This document shows, piece after piece, positions 1-8,690 of a stretch of DNA of 38,670 bases. Position 1 is the first letter of the stretch. Every line of letters begins with the position of its first letter. Position numbers and translations under genes: made by a program. This stretch comes from Streptomyces sp. SID8352 (lineage in GTDB: Bacteria > Actinomycetota > Actinomycetes > Streptomycetales > Streptomycetaceae): positions 1 to 38,670 of the forward strand of contig NZ_WWGX01000113.1 of the NCBI RefSeq assembly GCF_009862265.1, given 5' to 3'. The notes below the pieces were generated by a model. It did not search any database. It had not been told where the DNA came from and was given only the letters and a program-made list of their open reading frames with translations.

Positions 1-33
1 TACAAGCGCCACGTCATCCCGCATCCGGACGGG

Positions 34-1071
34 CTAGGTCACGGGCGGCTCCGGTACTGCGGGGGCCTCGCGAGCCCCGTCGGTCGCCAACTGCGCGCGG
101 GCGGTCGCCACGTCGGTGATGAGCACATCGACGTACCCGCCGGCGAGGGCCGCGCCGATCGCGCGGTGCTTGGCGGCGCCGCCGGCTACGACGACGCGCC
201 GCCGGGCCCGAACGACGGCGTCCAGGGTGCTGCCCACCACGAGGTCGTCCAGCGGGGTCCTGACCGGCAGGCCTGCCGCGTCGAGGAAGCGCTGGTTGAG
301 CTGGCCGACCGCGCCGGCGGCACGCACCCGGGCCAGTTGCTCGGTGGTGAAGTAGTGGTCGCCGGCCTCGAGTCCGCTGTGCACATCGGGCGGACCCACG
401 CCGACGAAGGCGACGTCGAGCCGGTCGAGCAGGTCGAGCGCGCGGCGCACGTGTGCGTCGCCGAGGACGGCGGCCCTCATCGCCGGGGAGGGCATGACGC
501 CGGGCGTGCGCAGAAAGACCGCCTCGGCACCAAGCGCGTGGGCCATCGCCTGGGTCGAGCGCGCGGCGGAGTGCTGCAGCAGCGGCGAGCCGAGGTCACC
601 GAGCATCTCCACGACGTACCGGGCGGCCGGGCGGGAGGCGAGCGGGGTGGCGCGCGCCATTTCCTGCAGGGCCCGGCTCCACGAGGTGAAGCCAACCACC
701 TCGCCGGAGAGGCCGGCCTCGCTGAGGTAGCGCGCGGCCGCGCGGCCGAGGACTACGGCGGTGTCGCCGCGCGCCGGGCCGACCTCGACGACGTGCACCT
801 CCTGGAGCCCGAACCGGTGCTCCAGCTCCTCTTCGAGGTCGGGGTGCAGCCCTTCGGGGACGGCGACGACAGTGCGGACGATGCCGTGGGCCTCGGCCTG
901 TTTCAGCACCCTCGAGACGCGCGCCTGCGACATGTCCAGACGGACGGCGATGTCGCGCTGGCGCAGTCCGTGCACGTGGTAGAGCCGTGAGATCACGGCC
1001 ATCAGGCGCACCTGCCCGGGCGCCGCGGAGCCCAGGGCGGTCGGGGTACCGGTGCCGGAGAGCAGGGTCAT
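34..1071 (-). CDS. SorC-family sugar-responsive transcriptional regulator
   Basis: This 345-residue protein has the SorC/DeoR layout. An N-terminal helix-turn-helix lies at about residues 27-65 and contains the stretch LRQRDIAVRLDMSQARVSRV. It is followed by a long sugar-phosphate-binding effector domain with the segments VGFTSWSRAL, FVGVGPP and a final VLITDVATA. Family members bind DNA as oligomers and respond to phosphorylated sugars. The gene is the last of the minus-strand operon, starting at an ATG 1 nt past the stop of the HAD phosphatase gene, so it is probably translated with the catabolic genes and autoregulates them. The palindrome at 8658-8690 is a candidate operator. Its length is normal for the family. 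The effector cannot be deduced. Confidence 0.9.
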   Translation of the reverse strand: MTLLSGTGTPTALGSAAPGQVRLMAVISRLYHVHGLRQRDIAVRLDMSQARVSRVLKQAEAHGIVRTVVAVPEGLHPDLEEELEHRFGLQEVHVVEVGPARGDTAVVLGRAAARYLSEAGLSGEVVGFTSWSRALQEMARATPLASRPAARYVVEMLGDLGSPLLQHSAARSTQAMAHALGAEAVFLRTPGVMPSPAMRAAVLGDAHVRRALDLLDRLDVAFVGVGPPDVHSGLEAGDHYFTTEQLARVRAAGAVGQLNQRFLDAAGLPVRTPLDDLVVGSTLDAVVRARRRVVVAGGAAKHRAIGAALAGGYVDVLITDVATARAQLATDGAREAPAVPEPPVT

Positions 1072-1072
1072 C

Positions 1073-1882
1073 TCACACCTCCGCCGGGTTCAGCAGTTCG
1101 TCGATGCGCTGCAGCACCCAGGTGGGCCGGCGCTCGGGCGGCAGGGCGGCGACCATCTCCTCGGTGCTCTCACCGGTGAGCACGAGGGCCGAGTCGACGC
1201 CGACATCGACGGCCATCTCGATGTCGGTGTAGAGCCGGTCGCCGACCATCACGCACTCCGAGGGGGCGAGGCCGAGCACGCCCAGCGCGGTCTCCAACAT
1301 CACCGCCGAGGGCTTGCCGACGTTGACCTCGCACCGCTTGCCGGTGCTGGCCTCGATCGCGGCGATCACTGCGGCGGCGTCCGGCTCGCCCCGGCCGCCT
1401 GGGAAGGGGCAGTAGGCGTCGGGGTTGGTGGCGACCAGCCGGGCGCGGCCGTGTTGCCACAGGGCGTCGAAGGCGATCTGCAGCTTGGCGTAGTCGAAGC
1501 CGCGGTCGTAGCTGGCGACGACGATGTCAATCTCCTCGGCCCGGTCGGTAACCCGGAGGCCGGCCTGCTCGATCGCTCGCACCAGCGGCGCCTCACCGAT
1601 GACGAAGACCGACGCGCCGGGCGCCTCCGCCCGCAGCCAGGCGGCCATGGTGACCACGGGGTTCACGATGTGGCTGACCGGGGTCGGAATCCCGAGGCGG
1701 CCGAGCTTGTCGGCGTACATCTGGGGATCGCGGGTGGGGTTGTTGGAAAGGAACAGCGTCTCGCGGCCGCGCTCACGGAGCGTCCTCACCAGGTGCCGCG
1801 CGCCCGGGAGCAGTTCGTCGCCGAGGTAGATCGTGCCGTCGAGGTCGAAGAGATAGCCGCGGTAGGGGCGGGGCTCGGTCAC
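1073..1882 (-). CDS. HAD-IIA family sugar-phosphate phosphatase (NagD/AraL-like)
   Basis: This is a HAD hydrolase of subclass IIA, about 269 residues. Motif I is LFDLDGTIYLGD near residue 12, with both aspartates present. Motif II is LSNNPTR, the motif III lysine sits in NVGKPSAVML, and motif IV is GDRLYTDIEMA. A C2 cap lies between motifs II and III. Family members hydrolyse small phosphate esters such as sugar phosphates, phosphoglycolate or glycerol phosphates in the cytoplasm. I chose the GTG at 1882 because it overlaps the kinase stop as GTGA, the usual coupling in this operon; the open frame itself runs much further upstream as a shadow of the kinase gene. In B. subtilis the HAD-IIA protein AraL is adjacent to AraM, and an AraM-like gene lies two genes upstream here. 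The substrate is unknown, possibly a spill-over sugar phosphate or the AraM product. Confidence 0.9.
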   Translation of the reverse strand: MTEPRPYRGYLFDLDGTIYLGDELLPGARHLVRTLRERGRETLFLSNNPTRDPQMYADKLGRLGIPTPVSHIVNPVVTMAAWLRAEAPGASVFVIGEAPLVRAIEQAGLRVTDRAEEIDIVVASYDRGFDYAKLQIAFDALWQHGRARLVATNPDAYCPFPGGRGEPDAAAVIAAIEASTGKRCEVNVGKPSAVMLETALGVLGLAPSECVMVGDRLYTDIEMAVDVGVDSALVLTGESTEEMVAALPPERRPTWVLQRIDELLNPAEV

Positions 1883-3396
1883 GTGCACGTCGTCACCGCC
1901 GCCAGCCGGGCGAACAGGTCGCGGTTGACCGGGTAGATGTCGCGGTAGACCTCGTAGATGCCGTCGTAGACGGCGGCGGTCTCGGGCACCGGCTCGTAGG
2001 CCGAGGCGGTGCCGCTCATCGCCTCGGTGGCCGCGGCCACCGAGGCGTGGACGCCGACGGCTGCGGCCGCCAGCATGCCGGCGCCGAGGCAGGTGCTCTC
2101 GGGCTCCTTCACCACGGTGAGCCGCCGGCGCATGACGTCGGCGATGATCTGGCACCACACCGGGCTGCGGGAGCCGCCGCCGAGGGCGACGACCTCGTTG
2201 ATCGGTCGGCCCCTCGCCGTCTCGGTACCGGCGGTCAGGAAGCGCTGTTCGAGCGCGATGCCCTCGAGCAGCGCGCGGTAGACGTGGGACTTGCCGTGGA
2301 TGCCGGTGAGCCCGATCAGCGCGCCCCGCGCGTTGTGGTCCCAGTACGGCGTCAGCGCGCCGGCCCAGTAGGGCAGGGCCAACAGACCCTCGGCGCCGGG
2401 CGGCAGCTTGGCGGCGGCGGTCTCCAGGACCTGCTCGGGGGTGAGGTCGAGGCCGAGGGCGCGGGTGTCGACGCCGGAGAACTTCTCCACGAACCAGCTG
2501 AGGTTGACCGTGCCGCCGCCGAGGAAGGTCTCCAGCGTGTAGGCGCCGGGGATCGCCGAGGCGAGGGTGCGGAACTCCGTGCCGTGGGCGTACTCGTCGC
2601 TGTGCGTGCCCGAGACGATGCCGGAGCCGAGGTTGAGGTAGGCGCGCTCGGGCCCGGTGACTCCGCAGCCGAGCTGGGCGCACTGGCCGTCGCCGGCGCC
2701 CGCGACGACCTGCAGCCCCAGCGGCAGGCCGAGTTCGTGGGCGACCTCGGGCAGCAGCGTGCCCAGCACGCTGCCCGGCGGACGCAGTTCGCTCAGCTGG
2801 GAACGGGTCAGGCCGGCGGCGGCGAGGAGGCCGTCGCCGTAGTCGAAGGTGGCCATGTCGACCAGGCCCAGCGGGTCGGCGCTGGCCCACGAGGTGACCC
2901 ACTCGCCGATGAGCCGATGCACCAGGAAGCCCTGGACGTCGACGACCTTGCTGACCCGGGCCATCGTGTCGGGCTCGTGCCGAGCGAGCCAGAGCAGTTT
3001 GTACCAGGCGGGGGTCGGGTTGGCCGGCTTGCCGGTGATGCGGTGCACCTCGGCGGTGCCGTACTTCGCGACCTCCTCGGTGGCGCGGGTGTCGAGCCAG
3101 AGCATCGCCGGTCGCAGCGGCTTGCCGGCGTGGTCGAGGCACACGAAGGACTCGCGCTGGTGGGTGATGCTCAGCGCGCGCAGGCGAGAGGTGTCGACGG
3201 TCTGGACGGCGCGCCTGAGCGCCGACTTGGTAGCCGTCCACCAGTCCTCGGCGTTCTGCTCGCCCCAGCCCGGCCGCGGCTGGCTCAGGTCGAAGACGCG
3301 CCGGTTCTCGGAGAGGGCGACGCCGTCGGCCCGCCAGACGACGGCCTTCGCGGCGGTGGTCGAGCAGTCGACGCCGATCACGTAGTCGTCGGTCAT
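1879..3396 (-). CDS. FGGY-family carbohydrate kinase (xylulokinase-like)
   Basis: This 505-residue protein is the usual length for FGGY kinases. It has the N-terminal phosphate loop GVDCSTTAAKAVVW, the sugar-side segment AMLWLDTRATEE, the second-domain GAGDGQCAQLGCG, and the C-terminal FGGY-type signature LGGGSRSPVWCQIIADV. The family uses ATP to phosphorylate imported sugars or polyols (xylulose, ribulose, glycerol, erythritol and others). It lies between the AraM-like dehydrogenase and HAD phosphatase genes in one operon, so it probably phosphorylates the substrate of the ABC importer. Its xylulokinase-like appearance does not settle the substrate. The stop overlaps the next start by 4 nt. 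Confidence 0.92.
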   Translation of the reverse strand: MTDDYVIGVDCSTTAAKAVVWRADGVALSENRRVFDLSQPRPGWGEQNAEDWWTATKSALRRAVQTVDTSRLRALSITHQRESFVCLDHAGKPLRPAMLWLDTRATEEVAKYGTAEVHRITGKPANPTPAWYKLLWLARHEPDTMARVSKVVDVQGFLVHRLIGEWVTSWASADPLGLVDMATFDYGDGLLAAAGLTRSQLSELRPPGSVLGTLLPEVAHELGLPLGLQVVAGAGDGQCAQLGCGVTGPERAYLNLGSGIVSGTHSDEYAHGTEFRTLASAIPGAYTLETFLGGGTVNLSWFVEKFSGVDTRALGLDLTPEQVLETAAAKLPPGAEGLLALPYWAGALTPYWDHNARGALIGLTGIHGKSHVYRALLEGIALEQRFLTAGTETARGRPINEVVALGGGSRSPVWCQIIADVMRRRLTVVKEPESTCLGAGMLAAAAVGVHASVAAATEAMSGTASAYEPVPETAAVYDGIYEVYRDIYPVNRDLFARLAAVTTCT

Positions 3397-3397
3397 C

Positions 3398-4855
3398 TCA
3401 GCTCACCAGCTCCGGACCGTCAGCGGACCGCACGGCGGCCTCGGCACGGGCCAGCACCTCGTCGACCTCGGCGTCGGTCCACCAGCCGAGGAACATCAGC
3501 AGGTCGACGACCGTGAAGCGGTTGCGCATGAGGGCGCAGTGGGCGACCGCCCAGCGCCACAGCGGACGGGGGACGAAGGGGTCGAGTTCGGCGGGCGTGG
3601 CCGGGGCCCCAGCGGCGCGCAGGGCGGCGGCGATCTCGGCGCTCGGACGAACCAGGCGGCGCAGTTCCGGTTCGTGCCGGTTCCACGCGCGCAGCGCCTC
3701 CGCCAGCCGGCCGCGCGCGGCGGTGACCGCGCCGAGCTTGCGCTCGTAGTCGTGCCAGCACTCCGTGGCGATGCCGGCACCGAGGCCGGCGAAGGCGTGC
3801 TCGACCCGGGCGCGGGCCCGGCCGGGGTCCAGCACCTCCTCGTCGAAGCTGGGCGCGGCGGTGGTGGCGAGCCGGTCGAGGAGCAGTTCCCAGGCCGCGG
3901 CGGCGACGACTGCGGCGGCGCCCACCTGGGCACCGTGCAGTCCGATGGGCAGGTGGTGGCCGGCGTGGTGCTGGTCGAGCATGTGGCTGACCAGGTGCTC
4001 GACGCCGGAGAGCACCGCGGTGGTCCCGGCGATGCCGGTCGCCAGACCGCGCAGGGCCAGTGCCCGGGTCAGGGCGGCGACCGCGTCGGGGTCGCCGCCG
4101 CGCACCCCGGGCGACCAGGTGTCTATGTCGGCGCCGACGACCTCCAGCAGCCGGATCGGGCCCTCGTGGAAGGTGGTGTCGGTACCGACCAGGTTCGCCA
4201 GCCGCCAGTCGGCCGGGGCGGTGAGCATCGAGGTCATCTCGCCGAAGCCGGCGCGGTTCATGCGGGCCGGCGCCTCGGCGATCGTCTCGGCGTCGGCCAC
4301 GACGGCGTCGGGCCAGCGCGAGGGAACCGTGCGCTTCACCCCGTCGCGCAGCACCACCGACACGTCGTCGGTGTAGCCGTCGACCGAGGCGGCGGTCTGC
4401 ACCGCGACCAGCACCGGGGCGGGGCCGGAGCCGGCGAACGCCGCGAGCTTGCCGAGGTCGCTGATCGTGCCGCCGCCGAGGGCGACCACGGCGTCGGCGG
4501 CGGCCACGCCGCGGACGGCGTCGGCCAGGACGGCGTCGGAGACGTGCAGCTCAGGGTGCCCGTCGTCGAGCAGTACCCGACGGACCTCGAAGCGCTCGGC
4601 CAGCTGCCGCTCGACCAGGTCCTTGAGGTCCGCGCCGAGCCGGGTCATCGGCACCGGGTCGACCAGCAGGGCGACGGTGGGTCGGCCGGTCGGCGCCCGG
4701 CCCGCCGCGGCGAGCAGTTCCTCGACCGTGGTCGCGACCGCTGTGATCGCGCCCGGCCCGAGCAGCAGCTGCCGAAGCGAGCAGGGGGCGAGCTCGCCCT
4801 CGGGGTCGACCTGGCGCAGCAGGTCGCGGACGGGGTGGACGACGTGGGTCGGCAC
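3398..4855 (-). CDS. sn-glycerol-1-phosphate dehydrogenase-like protein (AraM/EgsA family)
   Basis: This 485-residue iron-ADH-superfamily protein has the nucleotide motif ALGGGTISDLGK, the ASVDGYTDD segment, the metal-site region around GFGEMTSMLTAPADW, and the histidine segments GVEHLVSHMLDQHH and LPIGLHGAQVG. These match glycerol-1-phosphate dehydrogenases (archaeal EgsA, B. subtilis AraM), which interconvert DHAP and sn-glycerol 1-phosphate with NAD(P)H and a divalent metal. It is longer than B. subtilis AraM, with extra C-terminal helices. The glutamate in GFGE lies where I recall family members carrying aspartate; this needs an alignment. It starts with GTG 29 nt after the permease stop. 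Within this operon it may act on a polyol phosphate rather than DHAP. Confidence 0.85.
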   Translation of the reverse strand: MPTHVVHPVRDLLRQVDPEGELAPCSLRQLLLGPGAITAVATTVEELLAAAGRAPTGRPTVALLVDPVPMTRLGADLKDLVERQLAERFEVRRVLLDDGHPELHVSDAVLADAVRGVAAADAVVALGGGTISDLGKLAAFAGSGPAPVLVAVQTAASVDGYTDDVSVVLRDGVKRTVPSRWPDAVVADAETIAEAPARMNRAGFGEMTSMLTAPADWRLANLVGTDTTFHEGPIRLLEVVGADIDTWSPGVRGGDPDAVAALTRALALRGLATGIAGTTAVLSGVEHLVSHMLDQHHAGHHLPIGLHGAQVGAAAVVAAAAWELLLDRLATTAAPSFDEEVLDPGRARARVEHAFAGLGAGIATECWHDYERKLGAVTAARGRLAEALRAWNRHEPELRRLVRPSAEIAAALRAAGAPATPAELDPFVPRPLWRWAVAHCALMRNRFTVVDLLMFLGWWTDAEVDEVLARAEAAVRSADGPELVS

Positions 4856-4884
4856 GCTGGTTCCTCTCGGAGCTGGTGGGTCGG

Positions 4885-5937
4885 TCAGGCGCTTGCCTGG
4901 CGGGCCCGGCTGGCACGGTCGGTGAGGACGGCGATGATGATCGCGATGCCGATCACCACGGGCTGCAGGTTGGGCGAGACGTTGAGCAGCGACATGCCGT
5001 TGTTGAGCACGCCGATGATCAGCACGCCGATGAAGGTGTTGAGCATGCTGCCGGAGCCGCCGGAGAGGCTGGCGCCGCCGATCACGACGACCGCGATGAC
5101 GTTGAGCAGGTCTGCGGTGCCGGCGGTCGGCTGGGCGGAGTCCAGGCGGGAGGCGACGATGATGCCGGCGAGCGCGGCGAGCAGGCCGGCAACGACGTAC
5201 ACGGTGATCTTGATGCGGGTGACGTTGAGGCCGGAGAGACGGGCCACCTCGGCGTTGCCGCCGACGGCGTAGAGGGCGCGGCCGCTGGGGCGGAAACGCA
5301 GCCAGAAGGCCGTGACCAGGTAGGTGAGCACCAGGATGTAGGCCTCCAGGGGGAAGCCGAGGATGTCGGTGTTGGTGATCGCGAGGTACCAGTCCGGGAA
5401 GCCGTTGATGGGGTTGCCGTCGGTCAGGTAGAGCGCCAGGCCGGCGGCGGCCGACATCGTGGCCAGGGTGGCGACGAAGGGCTGGATGCGGCCGTAGGTC
5501 GACAGGGCGCCGTTCGTCAGGCCGACCAGGGCGCCGACGGCCAGGCCGGCGAGCACGCAGAAGGCGAAGGGCAGGTGGTGCTCGCGGAAGAGCCAGGCGC
5601 TGGTCATCATCGACAGGGCCAGCGTCGAGCCGACCGACAGGTCGATGCCGCCGATGAGGATCACCAGCGCGGCGCCGACGGCCATGATGCCGATGTCGGC
5701 GTTCTGGCTGACGATGTTGATGAGGTTACGCTGGGTCAGGAAGTACGGCGACAGGAACGACAGCCCCACCACGAGGGCGATGAGGCCGAGCAGCGGGCCG
5801 GGCAGCGCGCGCAGCGCGTTCAGCACGGGGCCCAGCAGGCCGTCGGCCGCACGCTTGCTGCCGGACGGGGCGACGACAGCGCGGGCCGACGTGGTTGTCG
5901 TGTCACGGGCCGGGGGAGCGGCCTGGTTCGTGGGCAT
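4885..5937 (-). CDS. Sugar ABC transporter permease (RbsC-like)
   Basis: This membrane protein of about 350 residues has eight to ten hydrophobic helices and the ribose-type permease signature LIGGIDLSVGS near residue 90, together with GLTNGALSTYGRIQPFVATLAT and VVVIGGASLSGG. It is the channel subunit of a carbohydrate uptake ABC transporter (CUT2 class). The start is the ATG at 5937, one base beyond the stop of the ATPase gene. The upstream extension of the open frame is a shadow of the ATPase gene. The N-terminal 30 residues are polar and proline/threonine-rich. It works with the ATPase and binding protein encoded immediately upstream. Confidence 0.93.
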   Translation of the reverse strand: MPTNQAAPPARDTTTTSARAVVAPSGSKRAADGLLGPVLNALRALPGPLLGLIALVVGLSFLSPYFLTQRNLINIVSQNADIGIMAVGAALVILIGGIDLSVGSTLALSMMTSAWLFREHHLPFAFCVLAGLAVGALVGLTNGALSTYGRIQPFVATLATMSAAAGLALYLTDGNPINGFPDWYLAITNTDILGFPLEAYILVLTYLVTAFWLRFRPSGRALYAVGGNAEVARLSGLNVTRIKITVYVVAGLLAALAGIIVASRLDSAQPTAGTADLLNVIAVVVIGGASLSGGSGSMLNTFIGVLIIGVLNNGMSLLNVSPNLQPVVIGIAIIIAVLTDRASRARQASA

Positions 5938-5939
5938 GG

Positions 5940-7490
5940 TCACCTTCCTGCTGCGGTAGTGGTGAGCGAGGGCGCGTCGGGCTCGTCGGCTCCGGCCGGG
6001 ACGGCGAGCTCCATGACGCGCTGGGGTGTGGCCTCCTCGCGGCGCAGGACACCGCGTTGGCGGCCGCCCGACATGACGAGGACACGGTGGGAGAGCCCGA
6101 GGACCTCCTCGAGCTCGGAAGAGACGACGATCACCGCGAGGCCCTGTTCGGCGAGCGAGCGGAGGATCTGGTAGATCGCCATCTTGGCGCCGACGTCGAC
6201 GCCGCGGGTGGGCTCGTCGACGATGAGCACCTTGGGGTCGTGGACCAGCCACTTGCCGATCAGGACCTTCTGCTGGTTGCCGCCCGACATCGAGCGGACC
6301 GGCAGCGCCATGTCGCCGCGGATGTCGAGGCGGGCACGCTGCTCGGCCGCGATCTTCTTCACCGTGCGGCCGGTGAGCACGCCGCCGGTGGTGAGGCGGC
6401 CTTCCCAGGGCAGCGTGATGTTGTCGGCGGCGGAGCGGTTGAGGTGCAGGCCCTGGCCCTTGCGGTCCTCCGGCACCAGCACCACGCCAGCCTTGATGGC
6501 CGAGCGGGGGCTGGTGCAGGGCAGCCGGCGTCCTTCGACGTGGACCTCGCCGGCGTCCGGCCGGTCGAGGCCGGCGATCGCCCGCACCACCTCGGTGCGG
6601 CCGGCGCCGACCAGGCCGGCGATGCCGAGCACCTCGCCGGCGGCGACGTCGAAGCAGATGTCCTCGAAGACGCCGGTGCGGCTCAGGCCGCGTACCTTGA
6701 GGACGATGTCGGCGCGGCTGGGCTTGGGCGGCACGTGCTCGTAGGTGAACTCGCGGCCCACCATCGCGTTGACCAACTGCTCCTTGGCAACGCTGCTGTC
6801 CTGCCAGGACGCGACCCGCGAGCCGTCGCGCAGGCAGACGATCTCGTCGCAGACGTCGCGGACCTCGTCAAGGCGGTGGGAGATGTAGACGACGCCGGCG
6901 CCGCGCTCGCGCAGCGCCCGGATCCGGTCCAGGACATGCTCGGTCTCACTCTCGCCGAGTGAGGCCGACGGCTCGTCGAAGACGACGTAGCGGGGATGGC
7001 GGCTGAGCGCCTTGGCGATCTCGATCTCCTGCTGGACCGCCATCGACAGTCCGCGCACCAGACGCCGGGGGTCGAGGTCGGCACCGAGCGAGGCGAGCAG
7101 GTCGGCGGCCTCCCGGTTCATCCGGTCGCGGTCGATGCGGCCCCGGCGCCGCGGCTGACGGCCGAGGAAGATGTTCTCGGCGACTGACAGGTCGGGCAGC
7201 AGCCGGATCTCCTGGTGGATCAGCACCACGCCCTCGCGCAGCGCCTCGGCGGGGCTGCCGGGGCTGTAGGGCTGCCCGTCGAGCGTCATGATGCCGGCGT
7301 CGGGCTGGGCCACACCGGTGATCAGCGAGCTGAGGGTCGACTTGCCGGCCCCGTTCTCGCCGATCAGGCCGACCACGGTGCCGGGTCGGACGGCGAAGTC
7401 GACTGCCTTCACCACGGTCACGTCGCTGTAGGTCTTCACCAGGCCGGTGCACACCAGGCCGGCGTTCGCGCCGTCTCCTGCGCGGTTCAT
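5940..7490 (-). CDS. Sugar ABC transporter ATP-binding protein, double NBD (RbsA-like)
   Basis: This 516-residue protein has two tandem ATPase domains, as in RbsA, MglA and XylG. The first has Walker A GENGAGKST, signature-like LSMAVQQEIEIAKAL and Walker B VVFDEPSASL. The second has a degenerate Walker A GLVGAGRTE, signature MSGGNQQKV and Walker B VLIVDEPTRGVDVGAK. It energises CUT2 uptake on the cytoplasmic face. A good GGGAGG Shine-Dalgarno precedes the ATG. The gene sits 130 nt downstream of the binding-protein gene, and that gap contains an inverted repeat, a common arrangement in ABC operons where the binding protein is made in excess. Confidence 0.95.
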   Translation of the reverse strand: MNRAGDGANAGLVCTGLVKTYSDVTVVKAVDFAVRPGTVVGLIGENGAGKSTLSSLITGVAQPDAGIMTLDGQPYSPGSPAEALREGVVLIHQEIRLLPDLSVAENIFLGRQPRRRGRIDRDRMNREAADLLASLGADLDPRRLVRGLSMAVQQEIEIAKALSRHPRYVVFDEPSASLGESETEHVLDRIRALRERGAGVVYISHRLDEVRDVCDEIVCLRDGSRVASWQDSSVAKEQLVNAMVGREFTYEHVPPKPSRADIVLKVRGLSRTGVFEDICFDVAAGEVLGIAGLVGAGRTEVVRAIAGLDRPDAGEVHVEGRRLPCTSPRSAIKAGVVLVPEDRKGQGLHLNRSAADNITLPWEGRLTTGGVLTGRTVKKIAAEQRARLDIRGDMALPVRSMSGGNQQKVLIGKWLVHDPKVLIVDEPTRGVDVGAKMAIYQILRSLAEQGLAVIVVSSELEEVLGLSHRVLVMSGGRQRGVLRREEATPQRVMELAVPAGADEPDAPSLTTTAAGR

Positions 7491-7512
7491 CTCGCCTCCC
7501 TCTCAGGAGTGA

Positions 7513-7528
7513 CTCGTGGGACCACGAG
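7513..7528. repeat. Small perfect hairpin between binding-protein and ATPase genes
   Basis: The sequence CTCGTG-GGAC-CACGAG is a perfect 6-bp stem with a 4-nt loop, 22 nt before the ATPase start on the coding strand. It could form an mRNA stabiliser or attenuator giving more binding protein than ATPase. The role is inferred only from position. Confidence 0.4.
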
Positions 7529-7620
7529 GCGGTGCTGGCTGAGCCGGGTCGTGCTGGGAGGCTCGGTGGGCGCAGCACCGCACGGGTCGCCGCTGGGCTC
7601 GGAAGTCGGTCAGCCGGCCG

Positions 7621-8616
7621 TCACTTGGCGGACCGCGCGTCGGGGCCGTAGAAGTCCTCGACCTTGTTGCTCCTGACCGTCTTCGCGTCGATGAGCGTCG
7701 TGTCCTGGTACTGCTCGGCGGGGATGTCGTCGCCCTTGCCATCCATCAGCGCGATCGCGTTGCGGACAGCGAGCTGGCCCATCACGTAGGGCTTCTGCGC
7801 CATGGTGGCCTGGGTCAGGCCGCTTTCGACGGCGTCGAACATCGTCGGGAACCCGTCGATGCCGACGGAGAAGATCTCCCTGCCCGCCTTCTTGGCGGCC
7901 TTGGACGCGCCGATCGCCATCGCGTCGCTCTCGCCGAAGACGGCGTCGAGCCGGGGGTTCGCGGTGAGGACGTTCTGGGTAGCCTTGAACGCCTGGGTCT
8001 CGTCCCAGTTCGCGGTCTCCTCGGCCACCACCTTGATGCCGGGGTTCTCCTTGATCGCCTTCTTGCAGCCCTCGGTGCGCTGGATCTCCGCGGTGGAGCC
8101 GAGCACCCCGTGCAGGATGGCGATCTCGCCCTCGCCTCCGATCTGCTCGAACATCCAGGTGCAGAGGTCGTAGGCGGCCTTGACACTGTCGGTCGCGATG
8201 TAGGTCGCGAGCTTGCCCTCGCCCGACTCGGGCCGCTGGTCGACGGCGATGACCGGGACGTCGGCCTGGTTGGCCGCGCGCACGCCGGCGGCTGCGGCGG
8301 TGGAGTCCTGCGAGGTGAAGATGAGGGCCCCGATCTGCTGGGTGAGCAGGTCGTTGACCTGCTTGACCTGGGCCGAGGAGTCGTTGTTGGCCGAGGTGAT
8401 CTTGATTTCGTAGCCGTGCTTCTTGGCCTCGGCCTTGATGCCGGCGACCTCGGCGACGTAGAACAGCGACTTCTGGTCGGCGACCGAGACACCGATGACC
8501 TTCTTGCCGCTGCCATCCGCGGTGGACCCTTCGCCACAGGCGGCCAGCGACAGGGCAGTGAGTCCGAAAACAGCCGCGGTGCAGGCACCGCGCATGGTCG
8601 AGGAACGGGGAGTCAT
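7621..8616 (-). CDS. Sugar ABC transporter substrate-binding lipoprotein (RbsB-like)
   Basis: This 331-residue protein begins with a lipoprotein signal peptide: charged MTPRSSTMR, a hydrophobic stretch, and lipobox LAAC with the acceptor cysteine at about residue 27. The mature part is a periplasmic-binding-protein-like type I domain with GVSVADQKSLFY, LLTQQIGALIFTSQDS, VIAVDQRP, AVFGESDAMAIGA and FSVGIDGFPT, typical of CUT2 pentose/ribose/polyol binders. It sits on the outer face of the membrane and delivers substrate to the permease. It is the first gene of the operon, with an AAGGGAAG Shine-Dalgarno 5 nt before the ATG and the candidate promoter/operator just beyond. The ligand cannot be predicted from sequence. 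Confidence 0.94.
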   Translation of the reverse strand: MTPRSSTMRGACTAAVFGLTALSLAACGEGSTADGSGKKVIGVSVADQKSLFYVAEVAGIKAEAKKHGYEIKITSANNDSSAQVKQVNDLLTQQIGALIFTSQDSTAAAAGVRAANQADVPVIAVDQRPESGEGKLATYIATDSVKAAYDLCTWMFEQIGGEGEIAILHGVLGSTAEIQRTEGCKKAIKENPGIKVVAEETANWDETQAFKATQNVLTANPRLDAVFGESDAMAIGASKAAKKAGREIFSVGIDGFPTMFDAVESGLTQATMAQKPYVMGQLAVRNAIALMDGKGDDIPAEQYQDTTLIDAKTVRSNKVEDFYGPDARSAK

Positions 8617-8657
8617 CGCATCTTCCCTTGAGTGAGTGCTGATCCCACCATCGAGTG

Positions 8658-8690
8658 TGCATATAAATTCATGCCCTCAATGAGAATGCA
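8658..8690. promoter_or_regulatory. Imperfect palindrome, candidate SorC-type operator of the sugar operon
   Basis: A 33-bp AT-rich interval has matching ends (TGCAT/ATGCA) and inner arms TTCAT/ATGAG around a GC-rich centre. It lies 42 nt upstream of the binding-protein start and directly abuts the proposed -10 box. A local AT-rich palindrome in otherwise GC-rich DNA, in front of an operon that encodes its own SorC regulator, suggests an operator. Binding is inferred, not shown. Confidence 0.45.

Noticed and set aside
1..33. Terminator after the SorC gene (CCCG...CGGG just left of the stop)
   Set aside because: The stem is only 4 bp and the window ends here, so it cannot be judged.
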